64,000 bases of DNA from an uncultured Bacteroidales bacterium (GCA_945487035.1 CALYTI010000002.1:55479-119478); one strand, 5' to 3'. Positions 52,701 to 62,028 are shown, numbered from the stretch's first letter. Notes: generated from the sequence alone by a model not told the origin. Numbers and translations are program-made.

Positions 52701-52871
52701 GGCTTTTTTTACTGGCTTTTCAGGGATGTATCCGCCCCATTCTTCGGTACGGAGATGGAACATTACGATGCGGGAAGCAACTGTGACAAATACACTACCT
52801 GGTATTACAAAAACGCAAGTTCCGGCACTCAGAGCCTGAACGCCGGAACCTGCATACTCTTTTCAAAATAA
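49782..52871 (+). CDS. Large fimbrial tip/adhesin candidate lipoprotein, DUF4906-like
   Basis: This 1029-residue lipoprotein (LMLVLQSC, Cys17) is the last cistron. The first 330 residues follow the fimbrial pattern (LIGDLNLFVFDGQGVLVASR, VYLSLRRVASKVSF). The rest is a long beta-rich, Ser/Tyr/Asn-rich region of the type annotated as DUF4906 in other Bacteroidales loci (by recall). The C-terminus has aromatic repeats (TYKHRYHPADCYINGTIRTT, FFYWLFRDVSAPFFG). Position and size suggest a tip adhesin, as with Mfa5 or FimE-type proteins. It overlaps the anchor gene by 4 nt and its stop abuts the araC-type gene. Confidence 0.72.
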   Translation: MKRKCFIPALMLVLQSCIGIQLSPELEGESTVILTVKSGVEGTTKSQYAPDENLIGDLNLFVFDGQGVLVASRFEDSNPGSITMELKSAVDYSVRAVANWGEELFFADESELLAWSIDWPDFQIYGNMVMSGSASCTPVGSNVYVYLSLRRVASKVSFSVDDSALGAVSITSVKLCQIPVSTCPFSESNKASQVRAGDSASEADLALLDEGEEVVFYTLENMQGTLLPDNDDPWSKVPEKISAVSGLCTYVEVQGHFDGVSSIFNGDVTYRFYLGSDNCSNFDVKRNTDYHITLVMSTDLDAVSWKISSDASVVAEGHGSGYIYAGRQSSLSSLYLGECFQYAVELDDALDAYFAGSADGAQLLLCAEDGSLCSELELGTLYQQDGVWMSDVRCIGISDEPREIWLYDPQRGRKVQKLNTGVTVSMPRVVISDSISPKPAAKPGMSLMINAMNNVTNVYLTDEQGNSLGGQWYDNSLVDLDSSLHSDIVSYDEIGSAVSVSMTKQGKKSSYYAQMQLQLQYSGSPLTFGYKLCELCAGGTDHLKMTLEGSGVSAELPIHLVHFPIKLNYKASTRELVLSNPSKLPLDLSYYDFTWFGPGSYSYDGITEDSAQSYSYTNGGNTYKAYRLDCVNFENQSFGYTEPAGSVAQDGTYPLSSKLFDYYNAYALFNRDNCSSSDAYSRTYTVFDVALKGRTSTYPLDNSILSTTTGQTDTGSCGMHGGIVLFSRGELICATSGVDAIVGCPSVARSGPAIIYSPEIIKTSLATPATFSCSQSDCTSGPNAGSTQYLSMALYGGCESVVEMTHSQLAALRTFPNGWGDNLFIKIAYYWKGYGEYSSSLSNPGNNTLSYVYNPTGSNTSLISGCYGSDKFTSSNYSRNPGLIATYTATLGSSGNSVRVVPVLDFINERIYTMSETDSESEFGHSSTYKHRYHPADCYINGTIRTTAPQALYKCVLPKLFQDQMKYINTGYEGFFYWLFRDVSAPFFGTEMEHYDAGSNCDKYTTWYYKNASSGTQSLNAGTCILFSK

Positions 52872-53738
52872 TCAGTGGGTTTCCTTGCGGTATTCGCGCG
52901 GGGAAATGCCGGTGACCCTTTTGAAGTATTTCCCGAAAAGGGACTGGCTATGGAATCCCATCGCTTCGGCAATCTGTTCGATTGAATTGTCGGTGGAACG
53001 CAGCAGTGCCTTGCTTTCTGATATCACGAACTCGTCTATAAGCTGAAGCGCAGGCTTGCCGGTAGCCTCCCTGACAGACTGGGAAAGGTATTTGGATGTG
53101 ATGCACAGAATGTCTGCATAGTAGGCTACATCCCTGTGCGACCTGTAGTGCTGCTTGACCAGCTCGAAATAGCGGTCGGTTATGTTCTCGCTACGGCTTT
53201 GTGCCTTCTGTATCAGCCTCTCGGGATGGTTGAGCGCGAAGCCGTAGAAGAGGGTCAGGGTCATATGGGTTGCAGCTTCCAGCCTGTAAGGGGAGTCCTT
53301 CATTTCTATGATTTTCAGCAGAAGCTGGTTGAAATAAACCGTTACCTTCTGCTGTCCGGTCAGAGGAAATATCGGGTCCCTCATAATCTGTGCGCGCAAC
53401 TGCCCGTACATATTGGATTCGGTCAGGATGTCGTCGGTAAGCTGCTTGCTTATCATAAACACATCCATTCGCGTACCCGGGGCAATAGCGCCCTGGCGCA
53501 CCACCATTCCTTCGAAGAAGATAATCATCGAAGGCCCGGTCACGTGGTAGTCCTTCATATTGATGGAAACATCAACGCTTCCGTGTGTTACAAAAATTGC
53601 GCTGGTCGCATTTGCGATAAACGGTTCTTCCGAATCAACCCAATAACTCCGGGCGTCGAGCAGGAGCATATCATTGCCAATGCGCCTGTTCTCCGGAATA
53701 TCCATCTGGAAATAGTCACGTCTTAAGATTCTTCTCAT
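52872..53738 (-). CDS. AraC family transcriptional regulator
   Basis: This 288-residue regulator has an N-terminal cupin-like sensor region (about 30-130) and two helix-turn-helix units at about 195-285 (VAYYADILCITSKYLSQSVR; IEQIAEAMGFHSQSLFGKYF and KRVTGISPREYR). The first ATG is at 53738; a frame extension to 53756 would need a TTG start. It ends base-to-base with the fimbrial operon stop, convergent, so it may regulate that operon or the acyl-CoA ligase gene divergent from it. The inducer is unknown. Confidence 0.88.
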   Translation of the reverse strand: MRRILRRDYFQMDIPENRRIGNDMLLLDARSYWVDSEEPFIANATSAIFVTHGSVDVSINMKDYHVTGPSMIIFFEGMVVRQGAIAPGTRMDVFMISKQLTDDILTESNMYGQLRAQIMRDPIFPLTGQQKVTVYFNQLLLKIIEMKDSPYRLEAATHMTLTLFYGFALNHPERLIQKAQSRSENITDRYFELVKQHYRSHRDVAYYADILCITSKYLSQSVREATGKPALQLIDEFVISESKALLRSTDNSIEQIAEAMGFHSQSLFGKYFKRVTGISPREYRKETH

Positions 53739-53833
53739 CGGGTAGGTTTTGTACAAATATCAAATAATTTTTCCTAAAACGGTTAAAATAACCACGAAAT
53801 TCTGTAATATATTCCAAAACTTTGGAAATGAGG

Positions 53834-53866
53834 TTGCAAATATCAAGAGTTTGAACCTTACTTTTG
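53834..53866 (+). promoter_or_regulatory. Promoter of the acyl-CoA ligase gene
   Basis: TTG at 53834-53836 and TACTTTTG at 53859-53866 are 22 nt apart. Transcription should start near 53873, which supports the ATG at 53910. Confidence 0.55.
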
Positions 53867-53909
53867 CACCGTATTGAAATTGAGATTACTGAAACCAAAC
53901 CTGATTTAT

Positions 53910-55550
53910 ATGGCAACAACAGCCCAAATTGACAGCCTGCGTACTCTCGAGGAACTGTTCCGCTTCTCGACTTCGCAGTACGCACCGAGGACAATGAACC
54001 GTCTTTACGGTTCGGAAGCCGGTTATACTTTCGGATCCTTCAAGTATGCCTGTGAGCGTCTTTCCACCATACTCAGCCGTCACGGCGTAGGTGCGGATGA
54101 CAGAGTAGCAATCTATTCCACAGGACATCCGAACTGGTCTGTCGCCTTTTTCGCTGCGACCGCTTTCGGCCGCGTAGCTGTACCTGTACTCCCGGATTTT
54201 ACGGGCAGCGAGGCTAAACACGTCCTCGAACATTCGGGAGCAAAGGTACTTTTCGCTTCAGCAAAGCAGCTTGCAAAACTCGATGAAGAGGTGCTCGACT
54301 CAATGAACCTGGTCTTCGCTATGGAGACTCTGGAGATAGTAAGGGACAACAGTTCCGAAGCTGCTTTCGCCAATGTCAGCACTCCGCTGCCGGATTCGCT
54401 GGCTACAATCATCTATACCTCCGGAACTACAGGCTCCGCAAAGGGCGTGATGCTGCTGCACCGCAACTTTATGGGCAACATCCGCGCGGGCATTCATTAT
54501 TTCCCGATCGACACCAATGATGTGATGCTCTCCATCCTGCCTCTTGCCCACGCCTACGAGCTTGCCCTCGGAATGCTTTATCCTTTCAGCACGGGCGCCA
54601 GCGTGTGCTATATCCCGAAGCCGCCTACCCCGAGCTTCCTGATGCAGGTGATGAGCGAGGTGCGTCCTACCGCTATGCTTTCAGTGCCTCTCATCATTGA
54701 GAAGGTGTACAGGGGCAATATAGTTCCTATGCTCAAGAGGTCCAAGTTCCTGCACTGGATGGACCTGCATATGAACCGCACGCTCTGCCGCATTGTGGGC
54801 AAGCGTATGGTCAAGACCTTCGGAGGCCGCCTGCGCTTCTTCGGAATCGGAGGAGCCAAGCTGGATGTGGAGGTAGAGCGCTTCCTGCAGAAGGCCCGTT
54901 TCCCTTACCATATAGGCTACGGCCTTACCGAATGCGCGCCTCTGCTCTCGTTGTGCAGCTACAGGAACACGGTGCCGGGCCAGATCGGTGTGCCTGTCTA
55001 TGGAATGGAACTTCGTCTGGACAATGTCAACCCGACTACGGGAGAAGGTGAAATCGTCGCAAGGGGAGAAAATGTGTTCCCGGGCTACTACAAGGATGCC
55101 GAGCGCACCGCCCAGGCTTTCACTCCTGACGGATGGTTCCGCACCGGAGACCTTGCAAGCGTTGACGAAAAGGGCCGCTACGGCATCAAGGGAAGGATAG
55201 GCAATATGATAGTCGGTGCTTCAGGAGAGAATATCTACCCTGAAGAAATAGAGATGGTAGCGAAGGAAATTCCTCAGATTGAGGATATCATAGTCGTGAG
55301 CCGCGGCAACAAGCTGGTTGCCCTGGTGAAGGCTGCTGATTCTCTCTTCGACCTTGCTGAAGCAAAGACTGACGAGCAGACCAAGGCAGCGGTGGAGAAG
55401 TTCAAGAAAACCGTTTCAGACTATGTCAATGCCCGTGTCAACACGGCCTCCCAAATCAAGAGCGTTGAGCTTATGACCAAGCCTTTTGAGAAAACGGCGA
55501 CTCTGAAAATCCGCCGTTTCCTCTATACCAAAGACGCGCCTACAGTTTAG
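53910..55550 (+). CDS. AMP-forming long-chain acyl-CoA synthetase
   Basis: This 546-residue enzyme of the ANL superfamily activates a fatty acid via acyl-AMP to acyl-CoA. Visible motifs are the P-loop TIIYTSGTTGSAKGVML, GYGLTECAPLLS (A5), GWFRTGDLASVDEKGRYGI (A7/A8), and a late ENIYPEEIEMV hinge region. The catalytic Lys of A10 is probably in KTATLKIRR at the C-terminus. An upstream TTG frame start is ignored. A terminator overlaps its stop codon. Fatty-acid uptake and recycling is the likely role, and the acyl-ACP thioesterase at 61170 could provide substrate. Confidence 0.9.
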   Translation: MATTAQIDSLRTLEELFRFSTSQYAPRTMNRLYGSEAGYTFGSFKYACERLSTILSRHGVGADDRVAIYSTGHPNWSVAFFAATAFGRVAVPVLPDFTGSEAKHVLEHSGAKVLFASAKQLAKLDEEVLDSMNLVFAMETLEIVRDNSSEAAFANVSTPLPDSLATIIYTSGTTGSAKGVMLLHRNFMGNIRAGIHYFPIDTNDVMLSILPLAHAYELALGMLYPFSTGASVCYIPKPPTPSFLMQVMSEVRPTAMLSVPLIIEKVYRGNIVPMLKRSKFLHWMDLHMNRTLCRIVGKRMVKTFGGRLRFFGIGGAKLDVEVERFLQKARFPYHIGYGLTECAPLLSLCSYRNTVPGQIGVPVYGMELRLDNVNPTTGEGEIVARGENVFPGYYKDAERTAQAFTPDGWFRTGDLASVDEKGRYGIKGRIGNMIVGASGENIYPEEIEMVAKEIPQIEDIIVVSRGNKLVALVKAADSLFDLAEAKTDEQTKAAVEKFKKTVSDYVNARVNTASQIKSVELMTKPFEKTATLKIRRFLYTKDAPTV

Positions 55551-55566
55551 GCGCGTCCTTTTTTTA
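55533..55566 (+). terminator. Intrinsic terminator overlapping the ligase stop codon
   Basis: GACGCGCC (55533-55540) pairs with GGCGCGTC (55550-55557) and is followed by a run of seven Ts. The stop codon TAG (55548-55550) lies in the loop and stem. Its T-run enters the end of asd on the other strand. Confidence 0.85.
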
Positions 55567-56568
55567 TTTCTCTGTTTCGAGAAGGTATTCCGCGATTTGA
55601 ACCGCGTTGAGGGCCGCGCCCTTGCGTATCTGGTCGGATGAAAGCCAGAAGGTAATCCCGTTCTCGTTCGCAAGGTCTTTGCGCACGCGTCCTACATAGA
55701 CATCATCCTTGCCGCCGGTGTACAGAGGCATAGGATAGGTCTTTGTGGCAGGGTCGTCCTGAAGGGTGACTCCAGGGGCTGCTGCGAGGGCGGCCTGCAC
55801 CTGCTCCACGCTCAGAGGCTCGGCAGTCTCGACCCATACGGCTTCGCTATGGGAGCGCAGGGAGGATATTCTTACGCACATAGCCGAGCAGCGTGCATCG
55901 GTGTGCATTATCTTGCGGGTCTCGTTGAACATCTTCATTTCCTCCTTGGTGTAGCCGTTGTCGGTGAAGACATCGATTTGAGGAATGACATTATAGGCGA
56001 GCTGGTAGGCGAACTTGCTTACCGTAGGCTCCTTGCCTTCCACCAGTTCCCTGTACTGCTGCTGGAGCTCGGCCATAGCCTGGGCACCTGCACCGGAAGC
56101 GGACTGGTAGCTTGCGACGTGGATGCGCTCGATGTGGGAGAGTTTCTCAATAGGCTGGAGTGCAACAACCATCATAATGGTGGTGCAGTTCGGGTTGGCT
56201 ATTATGCCTCTCGGACGCACGAGAGCATCCTCGGCATTGCATTCAGGCACTACGAGAGGCACATCTTTATCCATACGGAAGGCGCTGGAATTGTCAATCA
56301 TCACGGCTCCGTGCTTGGTGATGGTTTCGGCAAATTCCTTCGAGGTGCCTGCACCTGCGGATACGAAGGCGTAGTCCACGCCCTTGAAATCGTCATTGTG
56401 CTGCAGAAGCCGCACGGTGTATGGCTTGCCGCGGAAAGTATAAACGCTGCCCGCGCTTCTCTGCGAGCCGAAAAGAAGCAGCTCGTCAACAGGGAAGTTC
56501 CTCTGCTCAAGCACTTTAAGCAGTTCCTGACCTACGGCGCCACTTGCGCCAACGATTGCTACAGTCAT
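55564..56568 (-). CDS. asd: Aspartate-semialdehyde dehydrogenase
   Basis: This 334-residue enzyme reduces aspartyl phosphate to aspartate semialdehyde, the branch point to lysine, threonine and methionine. The NADP-binding loop [11 protein letters not shown] opens the protein. The catalytic Cys is in [18 protein letters not shown] follows, and the later [20 protein letters not shown] segment carries substrate-binding Arg and His residues. It follows thrA after 10 nt, forming an aspartate-pathway operon. Confidence 0.95.
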   Translation of the reverse strand: MTVAIVGASGAVGQELLKVLEQRNFPVDELLLFGSQRSAGSVYTFRGKPYTVRLLQHNDDFKGVDYAFVSAGAGTSKEFAETITKHGAVMIDNSSAFRMDKDVPLVVPECNAEDALVRPRGIIANPNCTTIMMVVALQPIEKLSHIERIHVASYQSASGAGAQAMAELQQQYRELVEGKEPTVSKFAYQLAYNVIPQIDVFTDNGYTKEEMKMFNETRKIMHTDARCSAMCVRISSLRSHSEAVWVETAEPLSVEQVQAALAAAPGVTLQDDPATKTYPMPLYTGGKDDVYVGRVRKDLANENGITFWLSSDQIRKGAALNAVQIAEYLLETEK

Positions 56569-56578
56569 ATATTTTTCT

Positions 56579-59008
56579 TTAAATGTTAGCTATTCTCATT
56601 ATGTCGGCAAATACGCCGGCTGCAGTTACGCTTGCTCCCGCTCCGTAGCCCTGGATGAGCATAGGATGCTGGTGGTAGCGTTCAGTTGTCAAAAGGACTA
56701 TGTTGTTGGAGCCGTCCAGGACATAGAAAGAGTGGAATTCGCTGATTTCCCTTAGTCCTACGCTGAACTGCCCGTTTTCCATACTTGCCACGAATCTCCA
56801 TCTCTTCTTCTGTGCTGAGAGTTCCTTGCGCTTCTGCTCGAACTGCGCGTCCAGGGAAGGAAGTTTCTCCCAGAATTCTTCCATTGTGCAGTCGAAGAAG
56901 TCCTGCGGGATGAAGAGATTGGCCTTGACATCCTCCTGGTTGACCTTGTAGCCTGCTTCGCGGCACAGAATCACGAGTTTGCGGATGACATCCCTTCCGG
57001 AAAGGTCGATGCGTGGGTCAGGCTCCGAGAAGCCGGACTCCTGGGCAAGCCTAACCGTCTTGCTGAACGGAATGTCCTCAGAGAGGGTGTTGAAGATGAA
57101 ATTGAGGGTGCCGCTGACCACAGCTTCGATTTTCTGAATGGTGTCACCTGAGTTAACCAAGTCGTTGATGGTATTGATAATCGGAAGCCCCGCACCCACA
57201 TTGGTCTCGAACAGGAATTTCACTCCGCGCTCGCGAGCCGTCTTCTTGAGGTCGAGATAGTTGTCATAGTCCGAAGATGCGGCAATCTTGTTGGCCGTCA
57301 CAACTGAGACTCCGTGCTCGAAGAAGTCTTTGTAAAGCGCTGCTACCGAGGCACTTGCCGTGCAGTCTACGAAAACGGAGTTGAAAATATTCATCGAAAT
57401 GACCCCATCCCTGAGCTTGCCCGGGTCTATAGGGGTGCCTTCCTGCTCAAGTCTCTGCCTATAGTCGGAAAGGTCAATGCCCTCGCGGGCAAACAGAGCC
57501 TTGCTGCTGCGTGCAATGCCCACAATGTTGAGCTTGAGGTTGCGGCTGGCCATAAGTTTCTCCCTCTGTGAGGCAATCTGGTCTATGAGCTGTCCTCCCA
57601 CAGTGCCTATTCCGCAGATGAAGAGGTTGAGTTCCTGATATTCGGAAAGCAGGAAACCGTCGTGAATGACATTCAGGGCTTTGCGCAGATGCTTTCTTTC
57701 AATCACGAAGGATATGTTGATTTCCGGCGAGCCCTGGGCGATGGCCAGTACGCTGATGCCGTTGCGCCCGAGTATGGAGAAGAGTTTTCCCGCAACACCC
57801 GGATTATGGGCCATAGATTCGCCTACAACAGCTACGGTCGCGAGTTCCTTGTCAACGCGTACCGGCAGTATGGCTCCGTCGCTGATTTCGTGGCAGAATT
57901 CTTCGTCTATGAGCTTCTTTGCCCTGTCGGCGTCCTCATATTTCAGTCCGAAGGAAATGCCCGTTTCGGATGAGCCCTGGCTGATGAAGAATACGGAAAT
58001 GTTGTCTTTGGCGAGGGCGGTGAATATGCGCCTGTCAACTCCTACTATATCTACCATAGATACGCCCGAGAGCGTCAGCAGGCAGGTGTTGTCTATGGAA
58101 GAGATTCCGCGTATGCCCTTGCTGCTTGCAGGACTGCTTCCCGAGATGACGGTGCCGGGAGCGGAAGGATTGAAGGTATTCTTGATAAGAATAGGGATGT
58201 TCCGGGTGCAGGCCGGGTACAGGGTAGGAGGGTAGATGACCTTGGCTCCGAAGTTGCAGAGCTCCATAGCCTCGTCATAGCTCAGATGGTCGATGACATA
58301 GGAACTGCTGATGATGCGCGGGTCTGCGGTCATAAAACCGTCCACATCCGTCCAAATCTGAAGCTGGTCAGCTCCAAGTGCTGCCGCTATGATGGCGGCG
58401 GTGTAATCGGACCCACCCCGCCCGAGGTTGCTGATTTCGGAGCTTGCACTGTCCCTGGAGATAAAGCCCTGCACCAGAATCTTCGATCCTCGTGGAGCAA
58501 GGCCGCTGAAGGCCTGACGGATGAGCTCTTCGCTCAGCGCAGAGTCGAGAGTGTTGCGTCCGTCCCTGTGGATGGTGCGTATGAAATCCAGAGAGTTGCG
58601 CATAGGCACTCCTATGTATTCGGAAATGAGCAGCGAGGACATCCTTTCCCCGTAACTTACTATTTCAGCCGTAGTTTTCGGTGCCAGCGCGCCGATAAGA
58701 TATACTCCCAGATAGAGGTCGTGCAGCCTCTGGAGCATAGCCTCCAGCTCGGGCTGCACGCAGCAGCCTCCCGGCATAAGCTCGTTCATAAGCTTGATAT
58801 GCCTTTCCCTGATGGCTTCGAAGCTATCCTTCCATAGCTCATCCGACGCTTCCGCCTGTGAAGCTGTCTTCAAAAGTGCATCGGTAATCCCGCCGAGGGC
58901 GGAAACCACTACTACTACAGACTCCTCGCAGGAGTTGACAATTTCCTTGACATTGGCCAGGGATGCGGCACATCCTACCGAGGTGCCTCCGAATTTCAGT
59001 ACTTTCAT
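56579..59008 (-). CDS. thrA: Bifunctional aspartokinase/homoserine dehydrogenase
   Basis: This fused enzyme of 809 residues has an aspartokinase domain (KFGGTSVG at residues 4-11, then [18 protein letters not shown]), two ACT regulatory repeats (about 310-460; [29 protein letters not shown]) and a homoserine dehydrogenase domain (about 465-809; [34 protein letters not shown]). It catalyses the first and third steps toward threonine and methionine and is probably feedback-inhibited through ACT. The start at 59008 begins directly at the kinase motif. A TATTTTTG box lies at 59027-59034. Confidence 0.96.
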   Translation of the reverse strand: MKVLKFGGTSVGCAASLANVKEIVNSCEESVVVVVSALGGITDALLKTASQAEASDELWKDSFEAIRERHIKLMNELMPGGCCVQPELEAMLQRLHDLYLGVYLIGALAPKTTAEIVSYGERMSSLLISEYIGVPMRNSLDFIRTIHRDGRNTLDSALSEELIRQAFSGLAPRGSKILVQGFISRDSASSEISNLGRGGSDYTAAIIAAALGADQLQIWTDVDGFMTADPRIISSSYVIDHLSYDEAMELCNFGAKVIYPPTLYPACTRNIPILIKNTFNPSAPGTVISGSSPASSKGIRGISSIDNTCLLTLSGVSMVDIVGVDRRIFTALAKDNISVFFISQGSSETGISFGLKYEDADRAKKLIDEEFCHEISDGAILPVRVDKELATVAVVGESMAHNPGVAGKLFSILGRNGISVLAIAQGSPEINISFVIERKHLRKALNVIHDGFLLSEYQELNLFICGIGTVGGQLIDQIASQREKLMASRNLKLNIVGIARSSKALFAREGIDLSDYRQRLEQEGTPIDPGKLRDGVISMNIFNSVFVDCTASASVAALYKDFFEHGVSVVTANKIAASSDYDNYLDLKKTARERGVKFLFETNVGAGLPIINTINDLVNSGDTIQKIEAVVSGTLNFIFNTLSEDIPFSKTVRLAQESGFSEPDPRIDLSGRDVIRKLVILCREAGYKVNQEDVKANLFIPQDFFDCTMEEFWEKLPSLDAQFEQKRKELSAQKKRWRFVASMENGQFSVGLREISEFHSFYVLDGSNNIVLLTTERYHQHPMLIQGYGAGASVTAAGVFADIMRIANI

Positions 59009-59026
59009 TTGTAATCCAACAGACTT

Positions 59027-59034
59027 CAAAAATA
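59027..59034 (-). promoter_or_regulatory. TATTTTTG box for thrA-asd
   Basis: The minus strand reads TATTTTTG, a full -7 match. The predicted leader is only about 12 nt. The nearest TTG-equivalent upstream is 25 nt away. Confidence 0.45.
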
Positions 59035-59104
59035 CGAACAATAATTGGGATTGCGAAAACAAATTCCTAACTTAGCGAGGTTTGTTCAAATATTTTTTGA
59101 CAAA

Positions 59105-59860
59105 ATGCTGATAGCACTACTGCAATACGATATATGCTGGAAGGATTCTGAAGAGAATCTTTCGAGGCTTGATTCTTTGACCGCAAAGACTCCTCACGCG
59201 GACCTCTATCTCCTGCCTGAAATGTTCAATACGGGCTTTGTCACTTCCGCAGCCGAGGCTGCCGAGCCTGCCTGCGGACCCGCTTTCCGATGGATGCAGA
59301 GCCGCTCCAGATACCTCGGAGCCGCCATCGCAGGCAGCGTGTCCGTAGTGGAGGACGGGAAGTATTTCAACAGGATGTATTTCGTGCGTCCGGACGGAAG
59401 CTGGGACCAGTATGACAAGAGACATCTGTTCGGCAGCGAGGCTCAGGATTACACTCCGGGAGGGGAACGCGTGATTGCCCGCTGGAAAGGGGCAGGGTTC
59501 CTGCTTGCCACCTGCTATGACCTGCGCTTTCCTGTGTGGCTGCGTAACCGCGGTGACTACGATATGATGCTGCTCGGAGCCAGCTGGCCGTCTTCGCGCC
59601 GCTATGCCTGGGATACCCTCCTTAAGGCCCGCGCGATTGAGAACCAGTGTTTTGTGGCGGGCGTTAACCGTGTGGGAGATGACCCCAACGCATCGTATAA
59701 CGGAGGCTCGGTGCTGCTGAACCCTTTGGGAGAAGTGCTCAGCAGCTGTCCTGACGGGCAGCAGTGCGGCGTGACTTCTTTTGCGGAGCTTGAACTTGTC
59801 GGTGAGTACCGGCAGCGTTTCCCGGCTCTTGCTGATGCTGATAATTTCGATTTGCTATGA
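59105..59860 (+). CDS. Nitrilase-family omega-amidase
   Basis: This 251-residue carbon-nitrogen hydrolase has the catalytic triad Glu39 (LLPEMFNTGF), Lys105 (QYDKRHLF) and Cys137 (LATCYDLRFP). The sequence is of the YafV/NIT2 kind, which hydrolyses alpha-ketoglutaramate and related omega-amides. The start at 59105 (MLIALLQYDI) is chosen because the family starts at this strand; upstream in-frame sequence is poorly conserved in character. The next gene, an aminotransferase, overlaps by 4 nt, as expected for a transamination/omega-amidase pair. Confidence 0.88.
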   Translation: MLIALLQYDICWKDSEENLSRLDSLTAKTPHADLYLLPEMFNTGFVTSAAEAAEPACGPAFRWMQSRSRYLGAAIAGSVSVVEDGKYFNRMYFVRPDGSWDQYDKRHLFGSEAQDYTPGGERVIARWKGAGFLLATCYDLRFPVWLRNRGDYDMMLLGASWPSSRRYAWDTLLKARAIENQCFVAGVNRVGDDPNASYNGGSVLLNPLGEVLSSCPDGQQCGVTSFAELELVGEYRQRFPALADADNFDLL

Positions 59861-61167
59861 GACTTTTCGAGAAAGAACTTGTAGATGAAGTCTGCACCGA
59901 AAACCATGTTGCAGACCTTTCAAGGGCGACAATAGGTGAGACCCTGCTTGTGGCAGAGGGGCTGGAGAAACGCACCGGCATCCCGTTTATCCGTATGGAC
60001 CAGGGCTCTCCTGCCTTCGCACCGAACCGCTACGGCATCGAGGCCGAGAAGCGCGCCCTCGACAGGGGAGTGGGAAGCCAATATCCTCCGGCAGGAGGCG
60101 TGCCCGAACTCAAGGAGGCTGCCTCGCGTTTCGTTAAGGCCTTTATAGATATAGATATAGCTCCTTCCGGCTGCATTCCGACTACAGGCTCCGTGCAGGC
60201 ATCCTTCGGGGCCTTTGCTGCCTGCACCCAGCGCATTCCGGGCAAGGACAAAGTCCTGTTTATAGACCCGGGCTTTCCGATTCAGAAGTCCCAGCTTGCG
60301 GTGCTTGGCATTGGCTGGCGTTCCTTCGATATCTATGCCTATCGCGGGGCTGAGCGCCTTCGCGCCCGCCTTAAGGAAGAGCTTGCTGCGGGAGATATTG
60401 CGGCGATTATCTATTCCAACCCGAACAACCCGGCGTGGATCTGCCTTACCGAGGAGGAGCTGCGCGTCATAGGCGAACTTGCAAGCCGCTACGATGCAGT
60501 TGTGCTCGAGGACCTTGCGTACTTCTGTATGGACTACCGCCACCGGCTCGGAAAGCCCTACCAGGCGCCATATCTTCCGACTATAGCTCGCTACACGGAC
60601 AATTATATCCTTATGCTCTCTGCGTCCAAGATATTCAGCTACGCAGGCCAGCGCATCGCCCTTTGCTGCATCAGCGATGCCCTTTACGGCAAATATTACC
60701 CCGCACTTGCGCAGCGTTACGGTGATGCCGGCGTTTTCGGAAGCACTCTGACTTCCAGCATACTCTATATTATGACCAGCGGCTGCACCTCTTCCACGCA
60801 ATACGCCTATGCGCAGATGCTGAACCTCAGCTGCGAGGGAGTAATCGATTTCATAGAGGATACTCGTGACTACGAGCGCCGGGCCCGCAGGATGAAAGAA
60901 ATATTCTGCCGCCACGGCTTCAATGTGGTATATGACCGCGATGTGGACGAGAAGGTGGGGGACGGCTTTTTCTTCTCCCTTGGCTACAAGGGTATGTCCG
61001 GAGCCGAGCTGGCTGTCGAGTTGGTTTACTATGGGGTAAGCTGCATTTCGCTTGCCACTACAGGAAGCGGGCAGGGAGGAGTCCGGGCCTGCACCAGCCG
61101 TATGCGCGAGGAACTGTATCCCGAACTGGAAAAAAGAATGGCCCAGTTTGAACAGGACCATTGCTAA
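59857..61167 (+). CDS. Class I/II PLP aminotransferase
   Basis: This is a 436-residue fold-type I aminotransferase. The PLP lysine is in LSASKIFSYAGQRI (near residue 258), and IIYSNPNNPAWICLTEEEL and VLEDLAYFCMDYR are cofactor-binding segments. It overlaps the omega-amidase by 4 nt (ATGA). Such pairs perform glutamine transamination: the aminotransferase uses glutamine as donor, often to remake methionine from its keto acid, and the omega-amidase removes the product. Substrate assignment is inference from context. It converges with the acyl-ACP thioesterase. Confidence 0.87.
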   Translation: MRLFEKELVDEVCTENHVADLSRATIGETLLVAEGLEKRTGIPFIRMDQGSPAFAPNRYGIEAEKRALDRGVGSQYPPAGGVPELKEAASRFVKAFIDIDIAPSGCIPTTGSVQASFGAFAACTQRIPGKDKVLFIDPGFPIQKSQLAVLGIGWRSFDIYAYRGAERLRARLKEELAAGDIAAIIYSNPNNPAWICLTEEELRVIGELASRYDAVVLEDLAYFCMDYRHRLGKPYQAPYLPTIARYTDNYILMLSASKIFSYAGQRIALCCISDALYGKYYPALAQRYGDAGVFGSTLTSSILYIMTSGCTSSTQYAYAQMLNLSCEGVIDFIEDTRDYERRARRMKEIFCRHGFNVVYDRDVDEKVGDGFFFSLGYKGMSGAELAVELVYYGVSCISLATTGSGQGGVRACTSRMREELYPELEKRMAQFEQDHC

Positions 61168-61169
61168 TC

Positions 61170-61916
61170 TCAGAATCCCAGGCGCGCCGTGAAATGCGAG
61201 CGGCCGTCCACCTTGCCCTCGATGTAGTAGATTTGCTCATCGGGGGTTTTCTCTTCCGAGAGCCAGAGTTCGATTTCCTCTCCGGCGCGGGTTTCGAGAT
61301 TGAAGTTGATGTCAAGGGTCTTGAGCCTGCCCTCATAGACAAGTTCGTCGGGAAGCAGGTCCATGGACCATAGTACATAGGCCGTGTTGTTGGCGTGCCC
61401 GATGAAATCCACATCAGAATACTTCACCGTGCGGGTGCCCATGGATTCGCTCTGCAGTCCTTTAGGAATAACAATCTTCGGTGCCGGCTCTTCAACTGCA
61501 TTGTCGGTGCACTGAGGGGAAACATCGAAAAGCTCGGCAAGCCTGTCCGTGCGGAATAGCCTGCGGCTCTGAGTGTCGATTACCAGCCAGGAACTGGTGC
61601 CTTTTACCTTGATGTTTCCATCATTGTCGGTGAGAAGATAGTCCCTGAGGAAGAAGAGCCCGTCAATGCCTTTGTGCCAGGTGGCGAATTGCAGTTCGTC
61701 CCTCCATTGCGGATTGTCTATGAATTCGAGATGGGTCCTGGATACCACCCAGGCGAGATTATGCTGTGCCAGGTCGTCAAAACCGAAATGCAGCACGTCG
61801 GCTGCTTCCATTGCCATTTCCTGTGCGAGTGAAAGAAAACAGGAAGGCCTGAGTTTCTGATTTTTGTCAACCAGATAGCTCGGAATGTGAATGTCAACTA
61901 TATGTTTCTGTTCCAT
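61170..61916 (-). CDS. Acyl-ACP thioesterase (FatA-like)
   Basis: This 248-residue protein has two tandem hot-dog domains. The second has VKYSDVDFIGHANNTAYVLW, matching the plant and bacterial FatA/FatB active-site region. The first has CFLSLAQEMAMEAAD and WVVSRTHLEF. It releases free fatty acids from acyl carrier protein. Together with the acyl-CoA ligase at 53910-55550 it could set acyl chain supply for lipids. It ends 2 bases before the convergent aminotransferase stop. Confidence 0.9.
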   Translation of the reverse strand: MEQKHIVDIHIPSYLVDKNQKLRPSCFLSLAQEMAMEAADVLHFGFDDLAQHNLAWVVSRTHLEFIDNPQWRDELQFATWHKGIDGLFFLRDYLLTDNDGNIKVKGTSSWLVIDTQSRRLFRTDRLAELFDVSPQCTDNAVEEPAPKIVIPKGLQSESMGTRTVKYSDVDFIGHANNTAYVLWSMDLLPDELVYEGRLKTLDINFNLETRAGEEIELWLSEEKTPDEQIYYIEGKVDGRSHFTARLGF

Positions 61917-61950
61917 AGTGAAGGAATGAATCTACATAAATTATGCCGAA

Positions 61951-61976
61951 GCGGTAGTGTTTCATCGAGTGTGTCC
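61951..61976 (+). repeat. Terminal-repeat-like sequence, copy 1
   Basis: These 26 bases (GCGGTAGTGTTTCATCG, then AGTGTGTCC) are the exact reverse complement of 62989-63014. The inner 24 recur at 62639-62662. Confidence 0.85.
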
Positions 61977-62028
61977 GGAGCCGGTTACGTTTGTCGCACC
62001 AGGCAGTACCGTTAACTCAAGTGGGTGG

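Noticed and set aside
59920..61161. A 413-codon open frame opposite the aminotransferase
   Set aside because: It is complementary to a well-supported enzyme gene and shows no domain or start context of its own.
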